Made by a program: the position numbers and the translations under genes. Positions 34,372 through 43,694 of a DNA stretch of 59,805 nucleotides are shown piece by piece; the stretch's first letter is position 1; each line of letters starts with the position of its first letter. The DNA comes from an uncultured Peptococcaceae bacterium. Lineage in GTDB: Bacteria; Bacillota; Peptococcia; Peptococcales; Peptococcaceae. The DNA lies in the NCBI GenBank assembly GCA_947254645.1, contig CAMYDW010000008.1, forward strand, positions 1-59,805, written 5' to 3'. The notes beneath the pieces were generated by a model. It saw only the letters and a program-made list of their open reading frames with translations. It did not search any database and had not been told where the DNA came from.

Positions 34372-35085
34372 ATGTCTCTATTGTTTAGCGTTTTACTCAA
34401 TCTATGCTTATCTAGTTTTGTTGCCTGCCTGTCTGAGAGACGGTGCACAAACGACTCTCTTTTGACGCGTTCACATTGCCAATCCTGTCAACAGACTCTT
34501 CCATGGCATCAGCTTATTCCAATAGTGAGTTATTTATTCGAAAAAGGACATTGTCGATACTGTAGAGCGCCAATTCCTAGAACACTCTTTATCACAGAAT
34601 GTATTGGTTTAGCAAACGGGATATGCATCGGCCATTGCTTTGTTGCTTCATCTGACATGCTACTCTATAGTCTTATCGCAAACATCCTTCTACTTTTATC
34701 CTTGGATGATTATCGTAGTCAATCTATCCACAACATCGATTTATGGCTATTGGCAGCCCTGATAGGAATCGATGTCTTTTTCTCATCTTCTTTTATCACA
34801 TTCCACCTTTTAGGTGCAGTGATTATTAGCCTTCCTTTACTTCTGCTTTATTTTTTCTATCCATCGCACCTAGGAAGCGGCGATATCTACTTTCTCGCCA
34901 TTACAGGTTTTTGGTTAGGCTTATTTTACATCCCTTACGCTTTTGCTGCTGGCATTTTTCTCTCGCTCGTTTATGCAATTTATTTACTAAAAACGCAGAA
35001 GGCAACTCGTCACACACCTATTCCAATGATTCCATTTTTGGCAACAGGTGTATGGATTATTTTTATTTTTCTTGAATATCTGTAA
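34372..35085 (+). CDS. Prepilin peptidase (A24 aspartic protease)
   Basis: A polytopic membrane protease that trims type IV pilin-like signal peptides. The N-terminal cytosolic loop has two CXXC pairs (CQSC and CRYC). The catalytic aspartates are in SLDDYRSQ and in the LGSGDIYFLA region. About seven hydrophobic segments follow. The start at 34372 has GGAGG 10 nt upstream; the open frame extends 200 bases further back but without a start that has a ribosome site. At 237 residues the length is normal. No pilin, ATPase or secretion gene is adjacent, so its substrates must be encoded elsewhere. Confidence 0.88.
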   Translation: MSLLFSVLLNLCLSSFVACLSERRCTNDSLLTRSHCQSCQQTLPWHQLIPIVSYLFEKGHCRYCRAPIPRTLFITECIGLANGICIGHCFVASSDMLLYSLIANILLLLSLDDYRSQSIHNIDLWLLAALIGIDVFFSSSFITFHLLGAVIISLPLLLLYFFYPSHLGSGDIYFLAITGFWLGLFYIPYAFAAGIFLSLVYAIYLLKTQKATRHTPIPMIPFLATGVWIIFIFLEYL

Positions 35086-35199
35086 TTATAGTAGTATGAT
35101 ATGTCAAAAGTAGCTTCCTTGCTTTTAATGTTCTTATCAGCGACAAGCAGCAGAGAATATGCTATACTATTGCCATATTATTTATAGGAGCGTGTTTCT

Positions 35200-35802
35200 A
35201 TGAGACCCACTAAAGTATCACTTATCAAAAAGGTGTGTCAGGACTTTGAATTATTTGAATATGAAGTGGTAAATATTCTGTCAGACGACGCCTTACGCCA
35301 ACAGGTCTCAGACCACAGCAATGCTGTCATCTATAGCATTGCCAACGCCAATCAGGTTGATGCCAAGCTCTTCCTCACTTCACATCAATTTACCAATGTC
35401 GTTGGCACTGATATCTATATTTACATTGGCACCTCAAAAGGGCAACAAGCCTACGAAATGCTCTTAAATGAGTTGTCTGAGGTGCGCCGATTAGATGAAA
35501 AAATCATCTCTTTTATTAAAGAAGAACAGCAAGAAGATATCCTCGAATTTATGATTACCGATTTCGACAATATAAGCGATCGCTTCGAAACATTTTTGCA
35601 AGAAGACGCTGAACAAGCATCCAAAAAATTGATTTACATCATGCTCACCGAAAGCCACATCAACAAAGGCATCGGCGATGCATTGATCAAGCTTCATTTT
35701 CAGTCTGTTTTTGATAGCCATATTTTCATCTATACTGGTAACAGTGTTGGCGAACAAATATTTTTACGACTTGCAAAAGAAAGCTTTGCTCCACATATTT
35801 AA
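35200..35802 (+). CDS. Unknown protein with an internal duplication
   Basis: A 200-residue soluble protein without recognised relatives. Two stretches of about 50 residues (roughly 43-93 and 145-195) look like copies of one unit. Each has IY near its start, an F about 25 residues on, then a D-I-(Y/F)-IY segment followed by G-(T/N)-S-x-G-(Q/E)-Q, and a closing LL/LA helix. Examples are IYIYIGTSKGQQ and IFIYTGNSVGEQ. The linker between them is acidic and helical. TAGGAG precedes the ATG, and a strong bidirectional terminator follows, so it is monocistronic. No signal peptide or membrane segment is seen. Function unknown. Confidence 0.75.
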   Translation: MRPTKVSLIKKVCQDFELFEYEVVNILSDDALRQQVSDHSNAVIYSIANANQVDAKLFLTSHQFTNVVGTDIYIYIGTSKGQQAYEMLLNELSEVRRLDEKIISFIKEEQQEDILEFMITDFDNISDRFETFLQEDAEQASKKLIYIMLTESHINKGIGDALIKLHFQSVFDSHIFIYTGNSVGEQIFLRLAKESFAPHI

Positions 35803-35808
35803 AATAAA

Positions 35809-35840
35809 AAAAGAACTTTGCCTGAGGCAAAGTTCTTTTT
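35809..35840. terminator. Bidirectional terminator between the unknown gene and the aminotransferase gene
   Basis: A 12-bp stem AAGAACTTTGCC/GGCAAAGTTCTT with loop TGA is flanked by A and T runs and serves both converging genes. Confidence 0.9.
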
Positions 35841-35851
35841 TTATTTTATTA

Positions 35852-37042
35852 TTATTTTCTTCCAGGATATGCTTCCAAGGCTTTTTCAAGACAAACCATT
35901 GCTTTTGCCAATTCATCTGTATTGAGAATATATGCAATACGCGCTTCATCGACGCCTTGTCCTTTTCTAGCATAAAAACTTTCTAGCGGAGCCATCATAA
36001 CGGTTTCACTATTATATTCAAATTCTTTTAGCATCCAGATAATGAATTTTTCAGCATCATCTACTGGTAATTTTACAGAAACATAGAATGCGCCTTGTGG
36101 CTTACCACAGGTAACACCAGGCATTTTATTCAACGCTTCATAGACCACGTCACGGCGTGCCTTGTATTCATCATTGACTTCTTTGAAGTAAGAAACTGGT
36201 GTGTCATACAGTGCAGTGGCACCAATCATGTCCAGTGTTGGCACACACAAGCGGCCTTGACACAACTTCATGACGCCTGCAATAAAATCTTTGTTTTTAC
36301 TTGCCAAGGAACCAATACGCGCCCCGCATGCGCTGTAACGTTTAGATACAGAGTCTACAATGATAACACGGTCTGCCACTTCAGGGAAACTTGCCAAGCT
36401 GGTAAATTCGCCATCATAAACAAATTCGCGATATACTTCATCACCAATAATAAAGAGATCTTTTTCTAAAGCCACATCAACAACCATTTGCAATTCTTCT
36501 TTGGTATACACAACCCCTGTTGGGTTACTTGGGTTTGTCAAAACAATCGCACGTACTTTGTCGCTGATATTTGCTTTAAAAGTTTCTTTATCCGGTAAAC
36601 GGTAGCCATTATCTGCAGAGGTTAAAATCCCCTCTACTTCTACATTGACAGAGGCTGCAAAGCCATTGTAGTTTGTGTAAAATGGCTCGATAACAGTAAT
36701 AGCATCCCCTGGATCACAAAGTGCAATAATAGCAAAAAGCAATGCTTCACTGCCACCATTAGTAATCAAAATATCTTCAGGATTAAAATCCATATTATTT
36801 GTTTTATAGTACTTACTAATTGCTTCAATCAAAGCTTTGTCGCCTTGAGAATCAGCATATGCAAGCACCTCTTGTCTAAAGCCTTGAACCGCTTCAAAAA
36901 ATCCTGCCGGTGTTTTGATATCTGGTTGACCAATATTTAACGGGTACACCTTTTTTCCTGCAGCGCGTGCTTGTGCTGCGTATGGCACTAATTTTCTGAT
37001 TGGTGATGATTGCATACCATTAATACGTTCTGATAATTTCAT
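35852..37042 (-). CDS. PLP-dependent aminotransferase, class I/II (aspartate aminotransferase-like)
   Basis: A fold-type I transaminase of 396 residues. Family marks are YPLNIGQPDIKTP, the segment NGGSEALLFA, NPSNPTGVVY, DEVYREF and the PLP-binding Lys in SVSKRYSACGARIG. The conserved substrate-carboxylate Arg lies in the C-terminal EARIAYI. It most resembles aspartate/aromatic aminotransferases, but substrate range cannot be read from the motifs. It is monocistronic. A perfect inverted repeat lies just before its start (see 37071-37086). Confidence 0.85.
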   Translation of the reverse strand: MKLSERINGMQSSPIRKLVPYAAQARAAGKKVYPLNIGQPDIKTPAGFFEAVQGFRQEVLAYADSQGDKALIEAISKYYKTNNMDFNPEDILITNGGSEALLFAIIALCDPGDAITVIEPFYTNYNGFAASVNVEVEGILTSADNGYRLPDKETFKANISDKVRAIVLTNPSNPTGVVYTKEELQMVVDVALEKDLFIIGDEVYREFVYDGEFTSLASFPEVADRVIIVDSVSKRYSACGARIGSLASKNKDFIAGVMKLCQGRLCVPTLDMIGATALYDTPVSYFKEVNDEYKARRDVVYEALNKMPGVTCGKPQGAFYVSVKLPVDDAEKFIIWMLKEFEYNSETVMMAPLESFYARKGQGVDEARIAYILNTDELAKAMVCLEKALEAYPGRK

Positions 37043-37070
37043 AGTCCTCGCTCCGTTTCTTTTAATCTCC

Positions 37071-37086
37071 GTTAATATAGATTAAC
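37071..37086 (-). promoter_or_regulatory. Candidate operator before the aminotransferase gene
   Basis: A perfect 6-4-6 inverted repeat, GTTAAT-ATAG-ATTAAC, lies 28 nt upstream of the ATG, a place where a repressor would act. The core GTTAA-N6-TTAAC is somewhat like a Rex site, but the flanking bases do not fit. The rest of the 290-nt gap up to dnaB is AT-rich and shows nothing else I can name. Confidence 0.4.
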
Positions 37087-37332
37087 TTCTCTTCCACGGG
37101 TAGTTTATCATATTTACAGAAAATTTGCTAATTTCCAAATCTTCTTTACAATACATCAATTACCTAACTTGCCCCTCTTCAAATATATATATTTTTTTCA
37201 ATTATATTTTTTGAACCGCTATTTATTAGTTCTTTCGAAACACTTGTTGCTTGCGACAATTCCTCAAATCCTATATCTTTTTGAATAACTTTTTCTATTT
37301 TATTGGAATTTTTTATTGCTCTAAAAGAACTT

Positions 37333-38676
37333 TTATATGTCATATTCATGGGCCAAATTCTCGAATTTGGTCAATTCACTTTGGAAGGCCAATTCGACTC
37401 TTCCAGTAGGGCCATTTCTATGCTTCGCAATAATAATATCTGCAATACCTTGACGCTCCGTATTTGGATCGTAATATTCTTCACGATGAATAAATAAGAC
37501 AATGTCCGCATCCTGTTCCAGAGAACCAGATTCTCTCAAATGACTCAACTGCGGAATTTTATCTTTGGTTTGTTCTACGGTACGACTCAACTGTGATAAT
37601 GCAATAATTGGTACCTTCAGCTCTCTGGCCAACGCTTTGAGAGAACGAGATATTTCAGACACCTCTTGTTGTCGGTTTTCACTATGACCAGAACCGCCCA
37701 TTAGTTGCAGGTAGTCTAGGACAATAAGTCCCAAATTATCTTCTTTGGCTTGTAATCGTCGTGCTTTGGCACGTAATTCACGCACAGTAATCGCTGGTGT
37801 ATCATCAATATAAATGGGTGCTTCACTTAACGGCGTGATTTTTTGCAAAAACGGTCCCCAATCTTCGGGATTGATTTGTCCTGTGCTCAAGCGTCGTTGA
37901 TCAATACGTGCTGCAGAGGACAACATTCTGTTGACAAGCTGTTCTTTGCTCATTTCCAAACTAAATACAGCCACACTGATTCCATGGTCAACCGCTGCAT
38001 TGGCTGCAATATTCAAACAAAAAGCCGTTTTCCCCATTGCCGGTCGGGCAGCAAGAATCACCAAATCAGAGCGTTGCCAACCACCTGTCATACGATCTAA
38101 ATCAATAAACCCAGAAGGAATCCCTGTGACTTCACCTTCCATTTTAGATTTTTCGTCTAAATCACGCAATGTATCTGATACCACATGATAAATTTTTACC
38201 AATTCGTTGCGCTGGCGCTGTTTTGAAATGTCCAGCATCCATCTTTCGGCATCATCTAAAATAGATTCCACAGGTTCTGAATTTTCCAGAGAGCGACTAC
38301 GTACACGCTCTGAAATCTTGATCAGTTCACGCAATACAGCTTTTTCACGAACAATTTTAACATACTGTTCAAGATTATAGATGCTCCCATGGGCATCAGC
38401 AATGCGCCCTATTGCAACATATCCGCCCACTTTCTCAAGAAGGTTTTCTTTTTCTAGCTTGTCTGCAACAGAAATAATATCAACATTTTGCTTATTTTCA
38501 TCAAGCTCAACAATTGCTCTAAAAAAGATGGCATTTTCCGGCTTATAAAAATCGCTTTCATTGATCAGTTGTACCGCTTCATGAATGGCATCCTTATCCT
38601 TAAACATCACTGCAATAATAGCAGCCTCTGCTTGCTCAGCATATGGAATTTGATTTTCTAAGAAATGTTCTGACAC
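37333..38676 (-). CDS. dnaB: Replicative DNA helicase DnaB
   Basis: The hexameric helicase of the replication fork. The N-terminal primase-interacting domain begins PYAEQAEAAIIAVMF. The RecA-like motor has Walker A AARPAMGKTAF near residue 210, LEMSKEQL, Walker B LIVLDYLQLM, SQLSR and the arginine-finger region HLRESGSLEQDAD. At 447 residues it is normal, with no intein. The start codon is GTG, behind AAGGAGG. Confidence 0.98.
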   Translation of the reverse strand: MSEHFLENQIPYAEQAEAAIIAVMFKDKDAIHEAVQLINESDFYKPENAIFFRAIVELDENKQNVDIISVADKLEKENLLEKVGGYVAIGRIADAHGSIYNLEQYVKIVREKAVLRELIKISERVRSRSLENSEPVESILDDAERWMLDISKQRQRNELVKIYHVVSDTLRDLDEKSKMEGEVTGIPSGFIDLDRMTGGWQRSDLVILAARPAMGKTAFCLNIAANAAVDHGISVAVFSLEMSKEQLVNRMLSSAARIDQRRLSTGQINPEDWGPFLQKITPLSEAPIYIDDTPAITVRELRAKARRLQAKEDNLGLIVLDYLQLMGGSGHSENRQQEVSEISRSLKALARELKVPIIALSQLSRTVEQTKDKIPQLSHLRESGSLEQDADIVLFIHREEYYDPNTERQGIADIIIAKHRNGPTGRVELAFQSELTKFENLAHEYDI

Positions 38677-38831
38677 GTTATTTCCTCCTTAGAGATTGTG
38701 CTAACAGTATACCATATTTCTTCAGCCTCGCTCTTTTTAATGCAAAAATGTTTTTTATAGTCTACTTTTTAAATGTAAAAATAGTTAATTTGTGATAAAA
38801 TTAAAGGTAACAATTTAGAGGAGGAAGATGT

Positions 38832-39206
38832 ATGCAATTCTCATTTTTACATAACAATATTAATGTCACCAATCTCGAAGAGAGCATGGCATTTTATGAA
38901 GCAACCCTTGGTTTGAAAGAGGTGCGCCGCAAGGAAGCAGAAGATGGAAGTTTTATCATTGTCTATCTTGGAGACGGTGTGAGCAAACATCAACTTGAAC
39001 TTACTTGGTTAAAAGACCATCCACAACCATATAATCTAGGTGAAAATGAATTCCACCTAGCCCTTGAGGTTGATGATTTTGCACAAGCATATGCACTTCA
39101 TAAAATGCTTGGTTGCATTATTTTTGAAAATCCTGCAATGGGCATCTATTTCATTGCCGATCCTGACAACTACTGGATTGAAATCCTACCAACTAATCAC
39201 CAATAA
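38832..39206 (+). CDS. VOC-family protein (glyoxalase I-like)
   Basis: A 124-residue vicinal-oxygen-chelate protein. The four metal ligands expected of glyoxalase I are in place: His7 (FLHNN), Glu near 56 (LELTW), His near 75 (EFHLALEV) and Glu near 118 (WIEILP). The segment YFIADPDNYWIE is typical of lactoylglutathione-lyase-like proteins. GAGGAGG precedes the ATG. It ends 38 nt before the IMP dehydrogenase gene and may share its transcript. Its true thiol cofactor and substrate are not known. Confidence 0.8.
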   Translation: MQFSFLHNNINVTNLEESMAFYEATLGLKEVRRKEAEDGSFIIVYLGDGVSKHQLELTWLKDHPQPYNLGENEFHLALEVDDFAQAYALHKMLGCIIFENPAMGIYFIADPDNYWIEILPTNHQ

Positions 39207-39243
39207 TTTTTTTCATATATCACCCATTTGAAAGGAGCTTATT

Positions 39244-40761
39244 ATGGCATTTATTTACGATGAACCATCCCATACATTTAGTGAATATCTTTTGATTCCT
39301 GGATATACTGCAGCAAACTGCATTCCCAAAAATGTTGATTTAAAAACCCCACTGGTAAAATTTAAAAAAGGTGAAAAGCCACCTATTTCTTTAAATATTC
39401 CAATGACCTCCGCTGTCATGCAAGCTGTTTCAAATGATACTTTGGCAATTGCATTGGCGCGTGAAGGTGGTATTTCTTTCATTTATGGCTCTCAATCCAT
39501 AGAGAACCAAGCGGCAATGGTTCGTCGTGTAAAGAACTATAAAGCTGGTTTTGTTATTTCTGATGCCAACTTACGCCCTGAAAATACCTTGGCTGAAGTT
39601 CTTGCATTACGCGACAAAACTGGTCACTCCACTATGGCTGTCACAGACGATGGGTCTCCAAATGGTAAATTGCTTGGCCTCGTTACCAGTCGTGATTACC
39701 GCTTAACCAGAACACCGCGCGATGCAAAAGTAGCAGACTTTATGACACCATTTGATCAACTTATTGTTGGCGGCGAAGATACCACTTTACCAGAAGCCAA
39801 CGACATGATTTGGGACAATAAGTTAAATCAATTGCCAATCATTGATAAAAACCAACATCTTCTTTATATCATTTTCCGTAAAGACTATGATTCTAGCAAA
39901 GAAAATCCATTTGAATTATTGGATGATGTTTCAAAACGTTATATGGTTGGTGCTGGTATTAATACACGTGACTACGAAGAACGTGTGCCTGCATTGGTGG
40001 ACGCTGGTGTGGATGTCATGACCATCGACTCCTCCGAAGGCTATAGCGAATGGCAAAAAATCACCATTGAATGGATTCGTCAGAAATATGGCGATACTGT
40101 TAAAGTCGGTGCAGGCAATGTTGTTGACGCAGAAGGCTTCCGTTTCTTAGCTGATGCTGGTGCAGACTTTGTTAAAATTGGTATCGGTGGCGGTTCTATT
40201 TGTATCACTCGTGAGCAAAAAGGGATTGGTCGCGGACAAGCAACTGCTGTTATTGAAGTTGCAAAAGCACGTGACGAATACTATGAAGAAACAGGTGTTT
40301 ATATTCCTCTCTGCTCCGATGGTGGGATTGTATATGACTATCATATGACTTTAGCCCTTGCTATGGGTGCAGATTTCATCATGCTTGGCCGTTACTTTGC
40401 ACGTTTTGATGAAAGCCCATCTAACAAAGTACGCATTGGTAACAGCATCATGAAGGAATACTGGGGCGAAGGCTCTGCACGCGCTCGCAACTGGCAACGC
40501 TATGATATGGGTGGCGACAATAAGCTCTCTTTTGAAGAAGGGGTTGACTCCTATGTGCCTTACGCTGGGCGCTTGAAAGACAACCTTCAGTTATCTCTTA
40601 GTAAAATTCGTTCCACCATGTGTAACTGTGGTGTAATGACTATTAAGGAGCTCCAACGAGATTCTCGCTTAACCCTCGTTTCTGCAACGTCTATTGTTGA
40701 AGGCGGCGCACACGATGTTGTACTCAAGAACTCTGATATGGACGGTTCAAACCACGTTTAA
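39244..40761 (+). CDS. guaB: IMP dehydrogenase, Tritrichomonas foetus type
   Basis: Oxidises IMP to XMP, the first committed step to GMP. The barrel is interrupted by a CBS-like region (about 100-220). The catalytic loop GGGSICITREQKG carries Cys320. The flap region ARNWQRYD contains the catalytic Arg. GADFIMLGRYFARF and the C-terminal STMCNCG and SIVEGGAHDV complete it. This 505-residue form, especially the loop and the C-terminal half, is strikingly close to my memory of the protozoan T. foetus enzyme (503 residues, Cys319). It differs from the common bacterial type, whose loop reads GPGSICTTR. AAAGGAG precedes the ATG and a terminator follows. Confidence 0.93.
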   Translation: MAFIYDEPSHTFSEYLLIPGYTAANCIPKNVDLKTPLVKFKKGEKPPISLNIPMTSAVMQAVSNDTLAIALAREGGISFIYGSQSIENQAAMVRRVKNYKAGFVISDANLRPENTLAEVLALRDKTGHSTMAVTDDGSPNGKLLGLVTSRDYRLTRTPRDAKVADFMTPFDQLIVGGEDTTLPEANDMIWDNKLNQLPIIDKNQHLLYIIFRKDYDSSKENPFELLDDVSKRYMVGAGINTRDYEERVPALVDAGVDVMTIDSSEGYSEWQKITIEWIRQKYGDTVKVGAGNVVDAEGFRFLADAGADFVKIGIGGGSICITREQKGIGRGQATAVIEVAKARDEYYEETGVYIPLCSDGGIVYDYHMTLALAMGADFIMLGRYFARFDESPSNKVRIGNSIMKEYWGEGSARARNWQRYDMGGDNKLSFEEGVDSYVPYAGRLKDNLQLSLSKIRSTMCNCGVMTIKELQRDSRLTLVSATSIVEGGAHDVVLKNSDMDGSNHV

Positions 40762-40764
40762 ATC

Positions 40765-40811
40765 GTATATAAAAAAATCCACTCCGATCTGGAGTGGATT
40801 TTTTTATATAC
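40765..40811. terminator. Bidirectional terminator between guaB and trkH
   Basis: A 21-bp inverted repeat (core AATCCACTCC/GGAGTGGATT, loop GATCT) is flanked by A and T runs. It overlaps the last codons of trkH and closes both converging genes. Confidence 0.9.
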
Positions 40812-42249
40812 GCCATGTGCGAGGAGAAAAAAGCAGAATAAGAGGAATCAATTCCAAGCGACCAGCAATCATCCCAAAAGATAAAACGATTTTTGAAAAA
40901 TTACTAAAATCTGCAAAGTTCCCCTTTGGTCCTACTGCTGATAAGCCAGGACCGATATTATTAAAAGTAGCTGCTACTGATGAAAATGTTGTTAAGAAGT
41001 CTTTATTTTCAAAAGAGATTAACAGTATCAAGCCGGTAAAGGTCGCACAATAGAGAATAAAGTACAAACCGATATCATTTTGTAAGTCACGTGAAAGGGG
41101 CTTGTGTTCAAACATTGGCACCGTGACACGTTTTGGATTCACCGCTAAACGGAATTTCATCAAGAGCATTTTCGCCATACAAGTAATACGGCTGATTTTT
41201 AAGCCCCCAGCGGTAGAGCCTGCGCAGCCACCGAAAAACATCAATATCAAAATAATCATTTGACTAAAGAGCGGCCATTTTGTGAAATCGACGGTCCCAT
41301 ACCCTGTTGTTGTAATAATTGTGGATACGGTGAAGAAAGCGTCTCTAATACAAGTCATCCATGATGTGTATTGCCCATGAACAGAGAGAATCAATGCACC
41401 AGCAGCGAGCAACACAATGCCGAGGAACCAATGCAATTCTTCACTTTTAAGCATATTCTTCCAACGTCCATGTAGTGCAAAAAAATACAAGTTGAAGTTA
41501 ATCCCAAAAATCAGCATCGCAATCGCTAATATCCATTCAATAAGTGGTGATTGGAAATGGCCAACAGAGGCATTATAATCACTGAACCCACCTGTGCCGG
41601 CAGCACCAAAAGCGTGAATAAAGGCGTCAAAAAGCGACATCCCTGACAACAATAGACAAACAACGACAATCGCTGTCATGCTTGCATATATTTTATAAAA
41701 CACCCTTGCAACTTCACTCATATGTGAAACAACTTTGTCAAAGGTAGGCCCTGGCATTTCTGCCTTCATCATATGAATGGCTTCTCCATTGGTCCCTGGC
41801 ATCACCGCCAGTGCAAAAACCAAGACACCCATCCCGCCGATAAAGTGAGTAAAGCTTCGCCAAAACAACATGGAATGTGGCAAGGCTTCTACATCATTTA
41901 ATATACTAGATCCTGTCGTTGTAAATCCTGATGCACTTTCAAAAAAGGCATCAAATAAAGACGGAATGGACCCGGAAATAAAAAATGGAATAGCACCAAA
42001 GAACGTCAGCAAAAGCCAACTCATGCTGGTAATCATGATGCCTTCACGCACATATATTTTTTTATTTTTAGGTTTTTTAAAACATAGCAACCCGCCACAG
42101 ATAAAAGTGAGAGCGATAACCCCACCCCAGGATAGCAAGATATGATTTTCTTCATGATAGAGAAGGCCAACGATAAAAGGCAAAATCATCAAGCAAGCAA
42201 CGACCATGAGGATGCGGCCTGATAAATAAAATACCATTCGACGATTCAT
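40804..42249 (-). CDS. trkH: Potassium uptake channel TrkH/KtrB
   Basis: A K+ translocating membrane subunit with four channel-like repeats. The selectivity-filter-like loops are visible as SASGFTTTGSSI, AAGTGGFSDYN, TTGYGTVDFTKW and NNIGPGLSAVGP. At 481 residues it is full length. It lies 10 nt after trkA. TrkA binds nucleotide and gates this channel, so the pair forms a complete Trk/Ktr uptake system. Confidence 0.95.
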   Translation of the reverse strand: MNRRMVFYLSGRILMVVACLMILPFIVGLLYHEENHILLSWGGVIALTFICGGLLCFKKPKNKKIYVREGIMITSMSWLLLTFFGAIPFFISGSIPSLFDAFFESASGFTTTGSSILNDVEALPHSMLFWRSFTHFIGGMGVLVFALAVMPGTNGEAIHMMKAEMPGPTFDKVVSHMSEVARVFYKIYASMTAIVVVCLLLSGMSLFDAFIHAFGAAGTGGFSDYNASVGHFQSPLIEWILAIAMLIFGINFNLYFFALHGRWKNMLKSEELHWFLGIVLLAAGALILSVHGQYTSWMTCIRDAFFTVSTIITTTGYGTVDFTKWPLFSQMIILILMFFGGCAGSTAGGLKISRITCMAKMLLMKFRLAVNPKRVTVPMFEHKPLSRDLQNDIGLYFILYCATFTGLILLISFENKDFLTTFSSVAATFNNIGPGLSAVGPKGNFADFSNFSKIVLSFGMIAGRLELIPLILLFSPRTWRI

Positions 42250-42259
42250 GTCCTCACCT

Positions 42260-43621
42260 CTACTTTAGAATATCATCAATGCCACGAAGAGAATGTTCGG
42301 TGGTCACAACCACTAAATGATCACCTTTTTGCAGCATATCCTGACCATTAGGAGAAATAACTTTTTTGCCACGTACAATAGCCGCAATAACCAAATTATC
42401 TCTTAGGGACATTTCAGATATACGTTGATTGACGATTTTAGCATTTTCATCTACGTAGAATTCTAAGGATTCTACTTGGTTATGCGCCATACGATATAAT
42501 TCCTCTACATTCGTTCCCCTTACATCTGCAACAGAACGAACCAGACGAAGAATAATGTCAGCGATAATATTTTTAGGGGTAATAAAAGACTGTAACGCGC
42601 CTGTTTCTAAAATGCCTAACAATTGTGTGCGATTGACTTTGGCGATTGATTTTGCAACGCCCATTTTGTTGGCAAAAATAGCAATCAGAATATTTTCTTC
42701 ATCAATACCAGTCAATGCCACAAGAGCATCATAATGAGGCATGCCTTCTTCTAGGAGTACCTCATGCACACTGCCATCTGCCAAAGATATTGGCACACTT
42801 GGATGTAAAATGGCCAATTTCTCTGCAGCTTCTGCTCGGTTTTCAAGCACTTTCATATATTTACATAGCTTTTCTTTCTCTAGTTGCTCTAGTAAATAAT
42901 GTGTCAATCGCCCTGCACCAATCAACATAACCGATTGGATTTTTTGTTTAATGGCTGTTTCTTTATTGAAAAATTCAATCAGATGTTCATTGCTGCCTGT
43001 TAAATGTAGAATATCCCCTTCTGTAAGAACAAAGTCCCCAAAAGGAATGATGACATGTCCATTTCTCTCAACAATACAAACCAACAAATGACCTGCCACA
43101 CGCGCCTGAAAATCCTTCAGAGACATGCCACAAAAAGAATGGCCCTTTGGCAAGGTATATTCAACGATATTGACACGCCCTCTGGCAAAGCTTTCGACAT
43201 TCGCAGCCGATGGAAAGCGTAGCAAATTCATAATATATTTTGCTGATTCACGTTCTGGATTAATCAAAACATCAATCCCAACAGTGCTTCTCATAAATTC
43301 TTGATGGCCTGCATATTCCAGGTCTCTTACTCGTGCAATGGTAAACTTTGCACCCATTTTTTTTGCTAAAATACATGAAATGATATTAATTTCATCTTGG
43401 TGAGTCACAGCAATAAAAACATCACAATGTTGTACATCGGCTTGAAGCAGACTGTCATAGTCTGCACCATTGCCTACAATGCCTGTGACGTCCATGACAT
43501 TGACTAAATTATTTAAAATACTTTCTCTTTCTTCAATAAGTACAATATCATTGCCGTCCTCAGCCAAGTCTTGGCAAATGGCACGTCCTACTTTGCCAAC
43601 TCCTACGATTATTACACGCAT
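42260..43621 (-). CDS. trkA: Potassium uptake regulatory protein TrkA
   Basis: A cytosolic gating subunit of TrkH. It consists of two RCK (TrkA-N plus TrkA-C) units. The first starts MRVIIVGVGKVGRAICQDL with the dinucleotide-binding Gly motif; the second begins near residue 230 with IQSVMLIGAGRLTHYLLEQL. The start at 43621 is chosen because AAAGGAG lies 7 nt upstream; 13 further residues in frame have no support. About 453 residues, normal. Confidence 0.95.
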   Translation of the reverse strand: MRVIIVGVGKVGRAICQDLAEDGNDIVLIEERESILNNLVNVMDVTGIVGNGADYDSLLQADVQHCDVFIAVTHQDEINIISCILAKKMGAKFTIARVRDLEYAGHQEFMRSTVGIDVLINPERESAKYIMNLLRFPSAANVESFARGRVNIVEYTLPKGHSFCGMSLKDFQARVAGHLLVCIVERNGHVIIPFGDFVLTEGDILHLTGSNEHLIEFFNKETAIKQKIQSVMLIGAGRLTHYLLEQLEKEKLCKYMKVLENRAEAAEKLAILHPSVPISLADGSVHEVLLEEGMPHYDALVALTGIDEENILIAIFANKMGVAKSIAKVNRTQLLGILETGALQSFITPKNIIADIILRLVRSVADVRGTNVEELYRMAHNQVESLEFYVDENAKIVNQRISEMSLRDNLVIAAIVRGKKVISPNGQDMLQKGDHLVVVTTEHSLRGIDDILK

Positions 43622-43694
43622 GTTGAACTCCTTTAAAATTAGAAATACGATAGAATGCAAGTAGCATACATCTTTTAAATTATTTTTTCAAGTG

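Noticed and set aside
40694..41053. Plus-strand frame of 119 codons across the guaB end and trkH
   Set aside because: It spans the bidirectional terminator and is antisense to trkH.
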